A DNA stretch of 64,000 bases, from the NCBI GenBank assembly GCA_015067725.1, contig SVLX01000003.1, positions 28,363 through 92,362 of the forward strand, written 5' to 3'. The DNA comes from Oscillospiraceae bacterium. Its GTDB lineage: Bacteria > Bacillota > Clostridia > Oscillospirales > Oscillospiraceae. The notes under the pieces were generated by a model that was given only the letters and a program-made list of their open reading frames with translations, had not been told where the DNA came from and searched no databases. The position numbers and the translations under genes are program-made. Shown here piece after piece: positions 44,888 through 53,765 of this stretch. Each line of letters starts with the position of its first letter. Position 1 is the first letter of the stretch.

Positions 44888-47531
44888 TCCGGCAGGTGCT
44901 GCCCTTTGCGCCTTTCTTTACCTGTAATTTGGTGGGGATGGCTTCTTCCAGTTGCCCCACATGGGAGATAATGCCCACCACGCCGCAGTTTTTCCCAATG
45001 CCCTGCAGAACATCCAGCGCATCGGAAATGGAGTCGCCATCCAATGAGCCGAAGCCTTCGTCAATGAACATGGCCTCCAGCCGGATGCCACCTCCCTGTG
45101 CCTGTACCACGGTGGACAGTCCAATGGCCAGACTCAGGGCAACCAGGAACTTTTCGCCGCCGGAGAGGGTGGTGACAGAGCGCCGCTCGGCATTGGCTCT
45201 GTCCAGCACCTCCAGCTCCAGACCACCCTTCCGGGATGCACCGGCGATTTCATCGGTGCGGTAGAGCTGATAGCGACCGCCATAGACATTTTTTAGAAGG
45301 GCATTGGCCTGAATGGTGATGGAGGTGAGCATGACCCCCAGAACATACCGCTGGAGACTGATGCCGGACCGCCCACGGAGACGGTTGGCAAAGTCCATAT
45401 CGGCATCGGTTTTAATTCGGGCCTGGTTGTAGATGGTCAGCCGCCCGGTGAGTTGGGCCAGGTCTTGCTCCATTTGGGTGACATGGCTCTTGCTCAATAC
45501 CAAAGCATTGGACAGGCTTTGATGATTCTCCTCTGCCACCGCCAGCGCCTTGGTGATGCCCGCCAAATCCGGAGCGGTGCGCCCAACGAGCCGGGCCCGT
45601 TGCTCCTGCACAGACTGCCGGAGTTGCTCCATGTTGGCATTGTAGCGCAACAGTTGCGTCTTGCGGCTTTGGTACTCCTCCGGGAGGAGGACGGCGGCCA
45701 GATACCGCTGCTCCGTCTCCAGCCCGGATACGGCGAGGGCTTCCAGCCATTTGGCCTGACTGCGGTCATAGGCGGCTTTGCGCTGGGCCAGCCGGGCTGT
45801 GGCGTGTTCCAGCTCTGCGGCGGCGGCTTTCCCATTGGATTCTGCGGTGTTGGCGGCGGCGGTCAGGCTGGATTCCTGCTGTTCATAGGCTTTGCAGGCT
45901 TGGTCCAATTCCCGCAGACGGGTCTCCAACTGAGACAGGGTGGGAATGCCGGGGATAATCTGCTCCAGTGCGGTCTGGTAATCCTGTTTGGTCAGTGCCG
46001 CTTTTTCTTTGGCTTCACCGGCTTGGGTCTGGGCTTTGGCTTTTGCGGCTTCTGCGGCGGTCTGCTGGCTGGCGCACTGGGCGACCGTTTCACCGGCCTG
46101 AGTGACCGCCTGATTCATGTGATCAAGCTGGGCTTTGGTGACGGTCTGTTCGCCGCTGCTTTGTGCCGGGGCGGGATGATGGGTACTGCCGCAGACCGGA
46201 CAGGGCAGACCCGGCTTCAGCTCCTGTGCCAAAATGTGACCAATGCCCCGGAGATAGGTCTCCTGCGCCTGACGGTAAGTGTCCATGGTGCGGCTCTGCA
46301 TCTCCAGAGCCTGAAGCCAGCGGTTATGGGCGGCGGTGAAGTTGCTCTCCGCTTGTTTGAGAACCCGGTCAGCGGTTTCGGCGGCTTTGGCGGCCTGCTG
46401 TTGGGCCTTGGCTTTGTCTTCCAGTGTGCTGTAAAGACTGCGACTGCCGGAAAGACGGAGCATCTCCTGTTGCCGCTCCAGTTGCTGGGGGCGGGCGGCC
46501 TCGTGTTCTTTCCGGGCATTTCTGGCTTTAAGCCACTGGGCGGCGGCGGCCTCCCGGCGGGCGGTGGCGGCGGCAACTTCCTGCTGGGTTTCGGTCAGTT
46601 GCCGCTTTTCTGTGCCAAATTCCTGATATTGGGGGGTGAGGGCATTGGCTCTTTCTGCCCACATCAGCAGGGAAGACTCCCTCTGCGCCCAGGATGCGCG
46701 GCCGGAGAGTTGTTCCAGTTGTTGCTCTGATTGAAGCAGTTGGGCGAAGTCCCGGTTTTCCAGAATGGCGGCTTCTTTTGCCTTGCGCCGGGTGCTTACC
46801 TCCTGCCATGCTGCCTCTGTCTTTGCCGTAAGGTCGGTGAGGGCAGTCTTTTTTTCACTCAGCAGGGCGGAAAGTCCATCGATGGTGTCGCAACCGTACG
46901 CCCGGAGCTTGTCTGTAATCCGCTCCCGTTCCTGTTGCAGTGCCTTGTCCCGCTCCGTGACCCGGCGGCTGAGTTCCTCGGCAATCTTCTGCCAGCGGTC
47001 AGCGTGGAACAGACTCACCAGAATCTTTTCCTTTTCCTCGGAGTTGGACACCAGAAGTTTCTCAAACTGCCCCTGAGGGAGCATAATGACCTGCCGGAAT
47101 TGGTCGTAAGTCAGACCAATGAGCTTCTCGGCGGTGTCATTGACGGATTTCAGCTTGGGATTCTCAAAGAGCGGAACATAAGCGCCATCTTTGAGAATCA
47201 TGCAGTTGTGGCTGTCATTGAGATTCTTCCGTCCGTACTTCAACGAGCGGGTGAAGCAATAGCGGTTGCCGCCGGAGTCGAAGATGTACTCCACGAAGGT
47301 CTCGTCATCCTTCCCCGCCAGCTTGCACCGCATGACGGACATATCCCCCCGGAGGCCACCGCTGGAGCGACCATAGAGGGCATAGCACATGGCATCGAGG
47401 ATGGTGGTTTTGCCTGAACCGGTCTCTCCGCAGATCAGGAACAGACCGCCTTTCTCCAGTTCTTCAAAGTCAATGACCTGCTCGCCCATATAGGGACCAA
47501 AACAGCGAAAACGCAGTGATACCGGTCTCAT
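44877..47531 (-). CDS. sbcC: exonuclease subunit SbcC (Rad50-like)
   Basis: 884 residues. The Walker A motif GETGSGKTT is at residues 35-43. Long coiled coils rich in Q, A and E flank a zinc hook CPVCGSTHHP (C444 and C447). The C-terminal half-ATPase has the signature TLSGGEKFLVALSLAIGLS and Walker B (MFIDEGFGSLD). With SbcD it opens hairpins and protein-blocked DNA ends. Its start overlaps the sbcD stop (ATGA). The 3' end overlaps the carboxypeptidase gene convergently. Confidence 0.95.
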   Translation of the reverse strand: MRPVSLRFRCFGPYMGEQVIDFEELEKGGLFLICGETGSGKTTILDAMCYALYGRSSGGLRGDMSVMRCKLAGKDDETFVEYIFDSGGNRYCFTRSLKYGRKNLNDSHNCMILKDGAYVPLFENPKLKSVNDTAEKLIGLTYDQFRQVIMLPQGQFEKLLVSNSEEKEKILVSLFHADRWQKIAEELSRRVTERDKALQQERERITDKLRAYGCDTIDGLSALLSEKKTALTDLTAKTEAAWQEVSTRRKAKEAAILENRDFAQLLQSEQQLEQLSGRASWAQRESSLLMWAERANALTPQYQEFGTEKRQLTETQQEVAAATARREAAAAQWLKARNARKEHEAARPQQLERQQEMLRLSGSRSLYSTLEDKAKAQQQAAKAAETADRVLKQAESNFTAAHNRWLQALEMQSRTMDTYRQAQETYLRGIGHILAQELKPGLPCPVCGSTHHPAPAQSSGEQTVTKAQLDHMNQAVTQAGETVAQCASQQTAAEAAKAKAQTQAGEAKEKAALTKQDYQTALEQIIPGIPTLSQLETRLRELDQACKAYEQQESSLTAAANTAESNGKAAAAELEHATARLAQRKAAYDRSQAKWLEALAVSGLETEQRYLAAVLLPEEYQSRKTQLLRYNANMEQLRQSVQEQRARLVGRTAPDLAGITKALAVAEENHQSLSNALVLSKSHVTQMEQDLAQLTGRLTIYNQARIKTDADMDFANRLRGRSGISLQRYVLGVMLTSITIQANALLKNVYGGRYQLYRTDEIAGASRKGGLELEVLDRANAERRSVTTLSGGEKFLVALSLAIGLSTVVQAQGGGIRLEAMFIDEGFGSLDGDSISDALDVLQGIGKNCGVVGIISHVGQLEEAIPTKLQVKKGAKGSTCRISR

Positions 47532-48661
47532 CCCTTGTCCCCCTCCTCCTGACTCCAGGCCAGAACCTCCCGGAACAGGGTCAGTTGTTCCTCCGTGGGG
47601 TCATAGCCAAAATTCTCTGCCATAAACTTCAGCATAATGTCGGTCTCGTCCATCCGCTCCAATTCCTCCACAGACAGGGCGGTGAGACTTTCGCTTTCCT
47701 CCAGACTCTTTCCTGCCAGCTCCAGCAGGTACGGGAATCGTTGCCGCAAGTCCGACAACAGCTCCAGCCCGGGGTAACGGTCAGTGACCTGCAGACGGAG
47801 ATAGTCCCCGGCAAGGTCTGTCCGGGTAATGAGTTCATCGTATGTCCCGGTGACGGTTTTCCTGTCCCGCAGTAAGGGCAGGGGAACGAAGGTCTGGGTC
47901 ATGGTGTCGGTGTCGATGAGGACAACGCCCTTCTCCTGCTGTTCCTCGCTCCCAAAGGAATACTTGATGGGACTGCCGCTATAGCGGATGTGCCGGTCGA
48001 TGATTTGGGGCTTGTGGATGTGCCCCAGAGCCACATAGTCAAAGCCCCGGAAGACTTCTTGGGACACGGCGGTGGCATAGCCCACTCTGGCCGAGCGGTC
48101 AGACTCCGACAATTCCGCATCCACCACAAAGGCGTGTGCCATCAGGATATTCCGGCAATTTGGGTTCATGGTTGCCCGAATCTTATCGCAGACCAGGGCC
48201 ATGGCCTCTTCATAAGTGCGAATATGCTCCCGTTCCTCCGGGTACAGGGCGATGACCTCGTCCCGTCCGAAGAAGGGCAGAGGATAGACCGCCACCTGAC
48301 CGCCACTGAGCATCACCGGCTGAATCTCCCGCTCCAGTCTGCCGGTGACATGGAGACCGGCGGGCTTCAACAGCTCCCGGCAGACCGCCAGACGGGCGGC
48401 GGAGTCGTGATTTCCGGCAATGGCGATGAGCTGTACCCCCAGTTTGCCGCAGAGGGTGGTGGCGGCATCGTTGTACAGGGCAATGGCGTCCGCCCCGACC
48501 ACGCCGCTGTCATAAATGTCTCCGGCGCACAGAACTGCCTCCACCTGCTCCCGGCGAATCAGGTCATAGAGGTGATGAAGAAAGTATCGCTGGCTGTCTT
48601 CGTAACTCCCGGTGCCGATGGGCATACCGAAGTGCCAGTCTGAGGTATGAATCAGTTTCAT
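47528..48661 (-). CDS. sbcD: exonuclease subunit SbcD (Mre11-like)
   Basis: 377 residues from the ATG at 48661 (MKLIHTSDWHFGMPIGTGS), preceded by CCGGAGGAACAAC. The longer frame upstream is antisense to the serine acetyltransferase gene and is not used. Phosphoesterase motifs are visible: TSDWHFG, VLCAGDIYDSG, IAGNHDSAARL and the later VALGHIHKPQ. It forms the nuclease half of the SbcCD complex with the overlapping downstream gene. Confidence 0.95.
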   Translation of the reverse strand: MKLIHTSDWHFGMPIGTGSYEDSQRYFLHHLYDLIRREQVEAVLCAGDIYDSGVVGADAIALYNDAATTLCGKLGVQLIAIAGNHDSAARLAVCRELLKPAGLHVTGRLEREIQPVMLSGGQVAVYPLPFFGRDEVIALYPEEREHIRTYEEAMALVCDKIRATMNPNCRNILMAHAFVVDAELSESDRSARVGYATAVSQEVFRGFDYVALGHIHKPQIIDRHIRYSGSPIKYSFGSEEQQEKGVVLIDTDTMTQTFVPLPLLRDRKTVTGTYDELITRTDLAGDYLRLQVTDRYPGLELLSDLRQRFPYLLELAGKSLEESESLTALSVEELERMDETDIMLKFMAENFGYDPTEEQLTLFREVLAWSQEEGDKG

Positions 48662-48701
48662 TGTTGTTCCTCCGGTTGGGGTTGTCTTTGGGTTTTTGTC
48701 T

Positions 48702-48730
48702 ATTATAGCAGTGAATGGGGGAAATGTAAA
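48702..48730 (-). promoter_or_regulatory. sigma-A promoter of sbcDC
   Basis: On the minus strand TTTACA, 17 nt, TATAAT, about 41 nt before the sbcD start. Confidence 0.72.
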
Positions 48731-48775
48731 GGTTGGGGCGGGGGAGATCATTGCCATTCTTTGGCAAAGAATGAC

Positions 48776-48805
48776 TTGACGGCGCATAAACTGCCATGGT
48801 ATAAT
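48776..48805 (+). promoter_or_regulatory. sigma-A promoter of the serine acetyltransferase gene
   Basis: TTGACG, 18 nt, TATAAT, ending 30 nt before the ATG at 48836. It diverges from the sbcDC promoter. Confidence 0.75.
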
Positions 48806-48835
48806 GCCACAAGATATTTTATTGGAGGTATTTCC

Positions 48836-49750
48836 ATGAATACCATCGAAGGTCGCATTGGCGGCATTGTGGACCTGATTCTGTCGGACTACAGTCAGGG
48901 GCGGGACATTGACCGGGTGGAGCTGTCCCGGCAACCGGACAAGGCGGCAGTGACGGAAATCGTGAATAAACTGCTGGGCATTGTCTATCCCGGCTACCGC
49001 AGAGATAAGCACTACCGGGTCTATAACGTGAAGCACAATCTGTCCATGCTGATTGAGGATGCGATGTATAACCTCAGCGAGCAGATTGCCATTGCCCTGA
49101 CCGCCCACCCCCACTGGGCAGAGGCAGACCGGGAGACGGTACAACAGAAAGCCGGAGAATTGACCACCACCTTCTTCACCAGAATCCCCCAGGTGCGAGC
49201 ATTGGCGCAGACCGATGTGGAGGCGGCATATCAGGGCGACCCCGCCGCAAAAAGTCTGGATGAGATCATTTTCTCTTACCCCGGACTCTTTGCCATTACG
49301 GTCCACCGGCTGGCCCATGAATTGTATTTGCTGGATGTGCCCATCGTTCCCCGGATGATGAATGAGTATGCCCATGGGTTGACCGGCGTGGACATTCACC
49401 CCGGCGCAACCATTGGTCACCACTTCTTCATGGACCACGGCACAGGCATCGTCATTGGTGAGACCACCTGCATCGGCAACCATGTCCGCATTTATCAGGG
49501 CGTGACACTGGGCTCGCTGACCACCCGGGGCGGGCAGAATCTCCGGGGTACCAAGCGTCACCCCACCATTGAAGACCGGGTGACCATCTATGCCGGTGCA
49601 TCCATTCTGGGCGGTGAGACCGTCATTGGTGCCGGTACGGTGGTGGGTTCCAATGCCTTCATCATCAGCTCTGTAGGACCCAATATGACGGTGCAGAGTA
49701 AGGCACAGGAGCTCAGATTACGGCAACGGCAGGAGAGCAGCGAATACTGA
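48836..49750 (+). CDS. serine O-acetyltransferase, EpsC type
   Basis: 304 residues from the ATG at 48836, preceded by ATTGGAGGTATTTCC. The enzyme acetylates L-serine with acetyl-CoA as the first step of cysteine synthesis. The left-handed beta-helix with hexapeptide repeats is plain: GVDIHPGATIGHHFFMDHG, GIVIGETTCIGNHVRIYQG, then VTIYAGASILGGETVIGAG. The catalytic His/Asp pair is in HHFFMDHGTG. The longer N-terminal helical domain (about 170 residues) is typical of the EpsC/SrpH subgroup rather than short CysE. A cysteine-degrading gene lies elsewhere in the window at 42,495, but they are not in one operon. Confidence 0.9.
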   Translation: MNTIEGRIGGIVDLILSDYSQGRDIDRVELSRQPDKAAVTEIVNKLLGIVYPGYRRDKHYRVYNVKHNLSMLIEDAMYNLSEQIAIALTAHPHWAEADRETVQQKAGELTTTFFTRIPQVRALAQTDVEAAYQGDPAAKSLDEIIFSYPGLFAITVHRLAHELYLLDVPIVPRMMNEYAHGLTGVDIHPGATIGHHFFMDHGTGIVIGETTCIGNHVRIYQGVTLGSLTTRGGQNLRGTKRHPTIEDRVTIYAGASILGGETVIGAGTVVGSNAFIISSVGPNMTVQSKAQELRLRQRQESSEY

Positions 49751-49790
49751 ATTTGTGACAAAAACCCGGCATTTTCCCCCAAAACCCCGG

Positions 49791-49826
49791 AAAAACCGCC
49801 CACGGCAAGGAAAACCGTGGGCGGTT
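49791..49826 (-). terminator. terminator of the racemase-peptidase operon
   Basis: A 12-bp stem, AACCGCCCACGG with CCGTGGGCGGTT. On the minus strand it is followed by five T, just after the M3 lipoprotein gene. Confidence 0.88.
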
Positions 49827-49833
49827 ACTTGGT

Positions 49834-51510
49834 TTATTCCTGTGTCTCGGCCAGAATGGTGGATAAGGTCTGGGCGACGGATTCCACCCGCTGGGGGAGC
49901 AGGGGGTCTTGCAGGTCGTAGGTTTTGCGGTAGTCACTTAAGGGCAGGTCTTCCCATTCATAGAGGAATTCCTCAAACAGACTGAGTCCCTCTCCCGGGG
50001 TTTCCAGCTCCAACTGGTAAATTTGCATGGCGGCATCGCAGGAGACCACATAGCTGAAGACATAGAAGGGAGCCTGGAAAAAATGGGGCACCGTGACCCA
50101 TTCCTCCGGCGCGGCGTCAGAAGCATCCAGACCATAGTCCCGGATGACCCTGGCAAAGCAGTCGGTGATGGCTTCTTCGGTCAGTTGGTCGCCGGTGAGC
50201 CGGTACACCTCCTGCTCGAAGCTGTAGAACGCCATTTGCAGGACATAGGTCTCCAGCGCATTGCTCATGCTCAAATGCCGGAGCTGAGCCATGTCTTCTT
50301 CTGGTAGGGCATCGGCATAGGACAAGGACAGATACTCCATGGACTGGGACAGCACCTCAGCCACATCGGCAGAGGCATATGTACCATAGACCGCATAGTC
50401 GTTGGCAAAATGACCAAACTCATGGGCAAAGGTGAGCAGGTCGCTCATGTCCTCCATGGGGTTGACCAGAATGAAGGGGGCGGCGAAGCTGGTCAGATAG
50501 GTCTCGTATGACCCGGCGGCTTTGTTGGCACTGGGGCGCAGGTCATACAGTTCCCGGCGCACCATCTCGTCATAGGCATCGGATAGGGTACCGCCCATAT
50601 TCTCAGCGGCAGACTGGACATAGCGCAGGCAGTCTTCTTCCGTGGCGTTTTTGCTGGTGGCCCAGTCCCAGCGGTCGGGGGTGCAATACTGCCGGTAGAG
50701 GGGGACAAGCTCCTGCTGAATCATGGCGGCGTATGCTTCCAGCTCGTCAGGCCGGACATCCCGGTTGTAGTACCAGGTGTTGACATATTCTTCGTAGGAA
50801 GTAAAGCCGCTGTACCGGGCGATTTCCTGCCGCACCTGAATCAGTTCCAGATAAACGGGGGCCAGCTTATTGAGGCACTGGTTCAGATAGCCGGGACTCT
50901 CCGGGTCGAGGGTAGAGAGCTCATCCTGCGCCACATAGTACTTCCCGATAATCTCATTCTCACGATTATAGAGCTCAATATAAGTTTCGTCCCAGATTGA
51001 GTCATATTCCCAGTCCGCATCACTGCCCTCAGGGGGTTGGTAGGGCGCGAAGAAGTCCTCTGCGAAGTAGTCTTTCTCCAACTCATCCACCACGGGACTT
51101 TTTGCCAGCTCTACATAGAGATCCTCCAGGGTACTGTCCACATAGGAAATCTGACTGCCGCAGTATTCGTATTCCTTCTGATAATACTGGTTGGTCAAAT
51201 CCATGGAATAGCGCAGTTCTGCCAGACAATACATGGTGCCAAATAGGTCATAGGCATCGTAATAGGCATAGACCTTCTCCATAATCTCCTCAGCGGAGGC
51301 ATCGGTCAGGGCGATTTGGGCGGCCTCGTCTGCCAAAATCTGAAGCTCATCCATGTCGGGGCGGGTATAGGTCATCTGAGAGAAGGTCTGGTTGAGCTGT
51401 TGGGGGTCCATGTCCATTAGTTCAGCGACCAGCATCTCCATCAGGCTGTCACAGCCGGTAAGCAGCAGTACTGCCACCAGCAGCAGGGCAATGAAACGGA
51501 TTTTTCTCAT
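49834..51510 (-). CDS. M3-family zinc metallopeptidase lipoprotein
   Basis: 558 residues. The N-terminus MRKIRFIALLLVAVLLLTGC is a lipoprotein signal with the lipid Cys at 20. The zinc site HEFGH is at 363-367 with the third ligand in AEVLSQSMEYL (Glu 385), as in PepF/oligoendopeptidase-like M3 enzymes. The C-terminal part (HFFQAPFYVFSYVVSCDAA) is also typical. Most oligoendopeptidases are cytoplasmic; an exported, lipid-anchored one suggests peptide trimming outside the membrane. It starts 18 nt after the racemase-like gene, in one operon. Confidence 0.88.
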   Translation of the reverse strand: MRKIRFIALLLVAVLLLTGCDSLMEMLVAELMDMDPQQLNQTFSQMTYTRPDMDELQILADEAAQIALTDASAEEIMEKVYAYYDAYDLFGTMYCLAELRYSMDLTNQYYQKEYEYCGSQISYVDSTLEDLYVELAKSPVVDELEKDYFAEDFFAPYQPPEGSDADWEYDSIWDETYIELYNRENEIIGKYYVAQDELSTLDPESPGYLNQCLNKLAPVYLELIQVRQEIARYSGFTSYEEYVNTWYYNRDVRPDELEAYAAMIQQELVPLYRQYCTPDRWDWATSKNATEEDCLRYVQSAAENMGGTLSDAYDEMVRRELYDLRPSANKAAGSYETYLTSFAAPFILVNPMEDMSDLLTFAHEFGHFANDYAVYGTYASADVAEVLSQSMEYLSLSYADALPEEDMAQLRHLSMSNALETYVLQMAFYSFEQEVYRLTGDQLTEEAITDCFARVIRDYGLDASDAAPEEWVTVPHFFQAPFYVFSYVVSCDAAMQIYQLELETPGEGLSLFEEFLYEWEDLPLSDYRKTYDLQDPLLPQRVESVAQTLSTILAETQE

Positions 51511-51528
51511 CTTTCTTACCTCATTTCT

Positions 51529-52620
51529 TCAGGGCTCGTAGCGGATGTCCAGTTCTTTCAAATCCAGAGGGTTAATCTGCACTTTCACCGGGTCATGGAG
51601 AGCGCAGGGGATATCGGTCACATCCACCACCATATTCACCATACCCACATGACCCAGCACCGGGCAGGTATGACCATTTACCTCCACCGTCAGCCGGCGG
51701 CGCTTCAGCAGGTACTTCAGGTATCGGGCCATAGAGCGCAGACAGTCCCTGAGCCGGAAGACATCATAGCCCCGCTCCACGGAGAAGCCGTGGATATAGC
51801 CAATGCCTACCACCGCCACACGACTCTCCCGCTTCAGCCTGCATCCCCGGCTGTAGCCCACGTTGTGTCCTTTGGGGAGGGTTTTCAGGGCTTCCACCTG
51901 AGTCAATCCATAACCCACAGACTGAAGCCCGGCCCGCCTGCCATAGCCCACCCGGCCCAGAAGGCAAGAGCCCAGCCGCACCCCATCCAGATGCATATGG
52001 GGGAAATTCCAGAACGCCAGAGAATTACAGCAATGCACCATGCCCACATCAATGCCCATGGCTTTGAGGGACGCAATCTCCTGGCTAAAGGTCCGGAATT
52101 GGGTTTCGGTGACCTCGGGATTACTGCCGGAATGGAAGTGGGTATAAATGCCGGTGATGTGGATGTGGGGATAATCCCGGTACAGACTGGCCACGGTCTC
52201 CGTCTCCCCGGTCAGGAAGCCAAAGCGCCCCATGCCCGTATCCAGCTTTACATGGGCCTGAACCGTGGTTTCTTTCTCCCGGCAGATGTTTTCCAGTGCC
52301 TCTGCATCGGCTATAGCGCCAATGGTGCAGATGAGCTGTAAATCGGTCATTTCCTCCAATTCTTCCCGATTGGAGGTTGCCCGGAGCATAAGAATGGGCT
52401 CAGTGGTCAATCCTGCTTCCCGGAGGGCCCGGGCTTCACTTATGGCGGTGACAGCGAAGTGGTTGATTCCCTCATTCCGCAGAACCAGAGCCAAATCTGC
52501 CGCACCCAGACCATAGCCATTGCCCTTGACCACGCCCCAGATGGTGGCGGTTTTCGCTTTTTCTTTCAGAATGGTCAGGTTGTGTTGCAGTTTCTTGGTT
52601 TCGACGATGTATGCGCCCAT
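51529..52620 (-). CDS. alanine racemase-like PLP enzyme
   Basis: 363 residues from the ATG at 52620, preceded by GCAAGGAGGAATCC. The PLP lysine is K32 in WGVVKGNGYGLGA, and the barrel continues with VKLDTGMGRFGF and GIYTHFHSGSN. The second-domain Tyr appears in NVGYSRGCRLKRESRVAVV. Two conserved places differ from ordinary Alr: the usual R-P-G-x-x-x-Y-G is LLGRVGYGR here, and the usual G-R-x-x-M-D is GHVGMVN. It could be a racemase of another amino acid or a reduced-activity paralog. First gene of the operon with the M3 lipoprotein. Confidence 0.8.
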   Translation of the reverse strand: MGAYIVETKKLQHNLTILKEKAKTATIWGVVKGNGYGLGAADLALVLRNEGINHFAVTAISEARALREAGLTTEPILMLRATSNREELEEMTDLQLICTIGAIADAEALENICREKETTVQAHVKLDTGMGRFGFLTGETETVASLYRDYPHIHITGIYTHFHSGSNPEVTETQFRTFSQEIASLKAMGIDVGMVHCCNSLAFWNFPHMHLDGVRLGSCLLGRVGYGRRAGLQSVGYGLTQVEALKTLPKGHNVGYSRGCRLKRESRVAVVGIGYIHGFSVERGYDVFRLRDCLRSMARYLKYLLKRRRLTVEVNGHTCPVLGHVGMVNMVVDVTDIPCALHDPVKVQINPLDLKELDIRYEP

Positions 52621-52815
52621 GGATTCCTCCTTGCCCGGACAAGTCCCGGAAGACTGCCGGAGTCGTGATTTTTCTCTATGATACCACATTTTTGTCCGGG
52701 AGAAAACAACAATTTGGAACTTTTGCGAAAAAAGTCAGAAAACAGGGTGGAAAACCGGAAAGAATTGTGATATACTGACAAATACATTAAAATAAGTGGG
52801 GGAGGCGGTCTTGAG

Positions 52816-53742
52816 ATGTCTTCAGCACTGGTGATTCTTGCGGCGGGAATTGGTGCCCGCTATGGTGGCGGGATCAAGCAACTGGAGCACGTTGGTCCTG
52901 CCGGTGAGTTGATTATCGATTATTCCATTCACGACGCACTGGCGGCAGGCTTTGACCAAATCGTCTTTATTATCCGCAGGGACATGGAGAAAGACTTCCG
53001 GGAAGTCATTGGTAACCGGGTGGAGCGGCTTTGCCGCCGCTTGGGTGTCCGGGTGGACTATGCCTTTCAGGAGATGGAGAATATCCCGGCAGACGCGCGG
53101 ATTCCCGCCGGGCGGGTGAAGCCGTGGGGAACGGGCCATGCCCTCATTTCCTGCCGGGAGGTACTCCATGGTCCGTTTGTCATCATCAATGCCGATGATT
53201 ATTATGGCAAGGCGGCTTTCCGGAGCATCTATGCCTTCCTGCAGACGGCGAAACCCATGACCATGTGCATGGCGGGCTTCTTTCTGGGCAATACCCTCAG
53301 TGCGTATGGTGGTGTGACCCGGGGCGTGTGTCAGGTTTCCGCAGACGGCTATCTGGAAAAGGTGACCGAGACACGGAATGTAATTTCCACTGCCACCGGG
53401 GCAGGGGCAAAACAGAAAGACGGCAGGATTATACCCCTGGAGATGGATGCGGTGGTATCTATGAATATGTGGGGGATGGGTGCTGAGGTGATTCCGGCTT
53501 TTGAGGCGGGTTTCCGGGACTTCTTCCGGGAAAACCGGCAGGAACTGGATACGGCAGAATTCCTGATTCCTGTTTTTGTGGACAAACTACTCCGGCAAAA
53601 GGCGGTCACCGTCCGGATGCTTCCCACTGCTGACCGGTGGTTTGGCATCACCTACCGGGAAGATACCCCGTCGGTACGGGAGGCTTTCCGGGAACTGGTC
53701 GACCAGGGCGTATATGGCGCAAATCTTTTTGACGATCTTTAA
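52816..53742 (+). CDS. sugar-phosphate/nucleotidyltransferase family protein
   Basis: 308 residues. The NTP-binding loop LAAGIGARYGGGIKQLEHVG matches the G-x-G-x-R-x-G...K signature of nucleotidyltransferases, and the metal-binding IINADDYYG follows. Such enzymes activate sugars or alcohol phosphates as CDP-, UDP- or dTDP-derivatives; the exact substrate is not readable. The ATG follows GTGGGGGAGGCGG. It is 23 nt upstream of an ABC exporter on the same strand, probably in one transcript. Confidence 0.82.
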   Translation: MSSALVILAAGIGARYGGGIKQLEHVGPAGELIIDYSIHDALAAGFDQIVFIIRRDMEKDFREVIGNRVERLCRRLGVRVDYAFQEMENIPADARIPAGRVKPWGTGHALISCREVLHGPFVIINADDYYGKAAFRSIYAFLQTAKPMTMCMAGFFLGNTLSAYGGVTRGVCQVSADGYLEKVTETRNVISTATGAGAKQKDGRIIPLEMDAVVSMNMWGMGAEVIPAFEAGFRDFFRENRQELDTAEFLIPVFVDKLLRQKAVTVRMLPTADRWFGITYREDTPSVREAFRELVDQGVYGANLFDDL

Positions 53743-53765
53743 GAACCTTTTTCGGGAGAAATACA

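Noticed and set aside
47528..49561. N-terminally extended SbcD of 677 residues
   Set aside because: The extra 300 codons lie antisense to the serine acetyltransferase gene and its promoter; the ATG at 48661 has a strong ribosome site and the conserved start MKLIHTSDWHFG.
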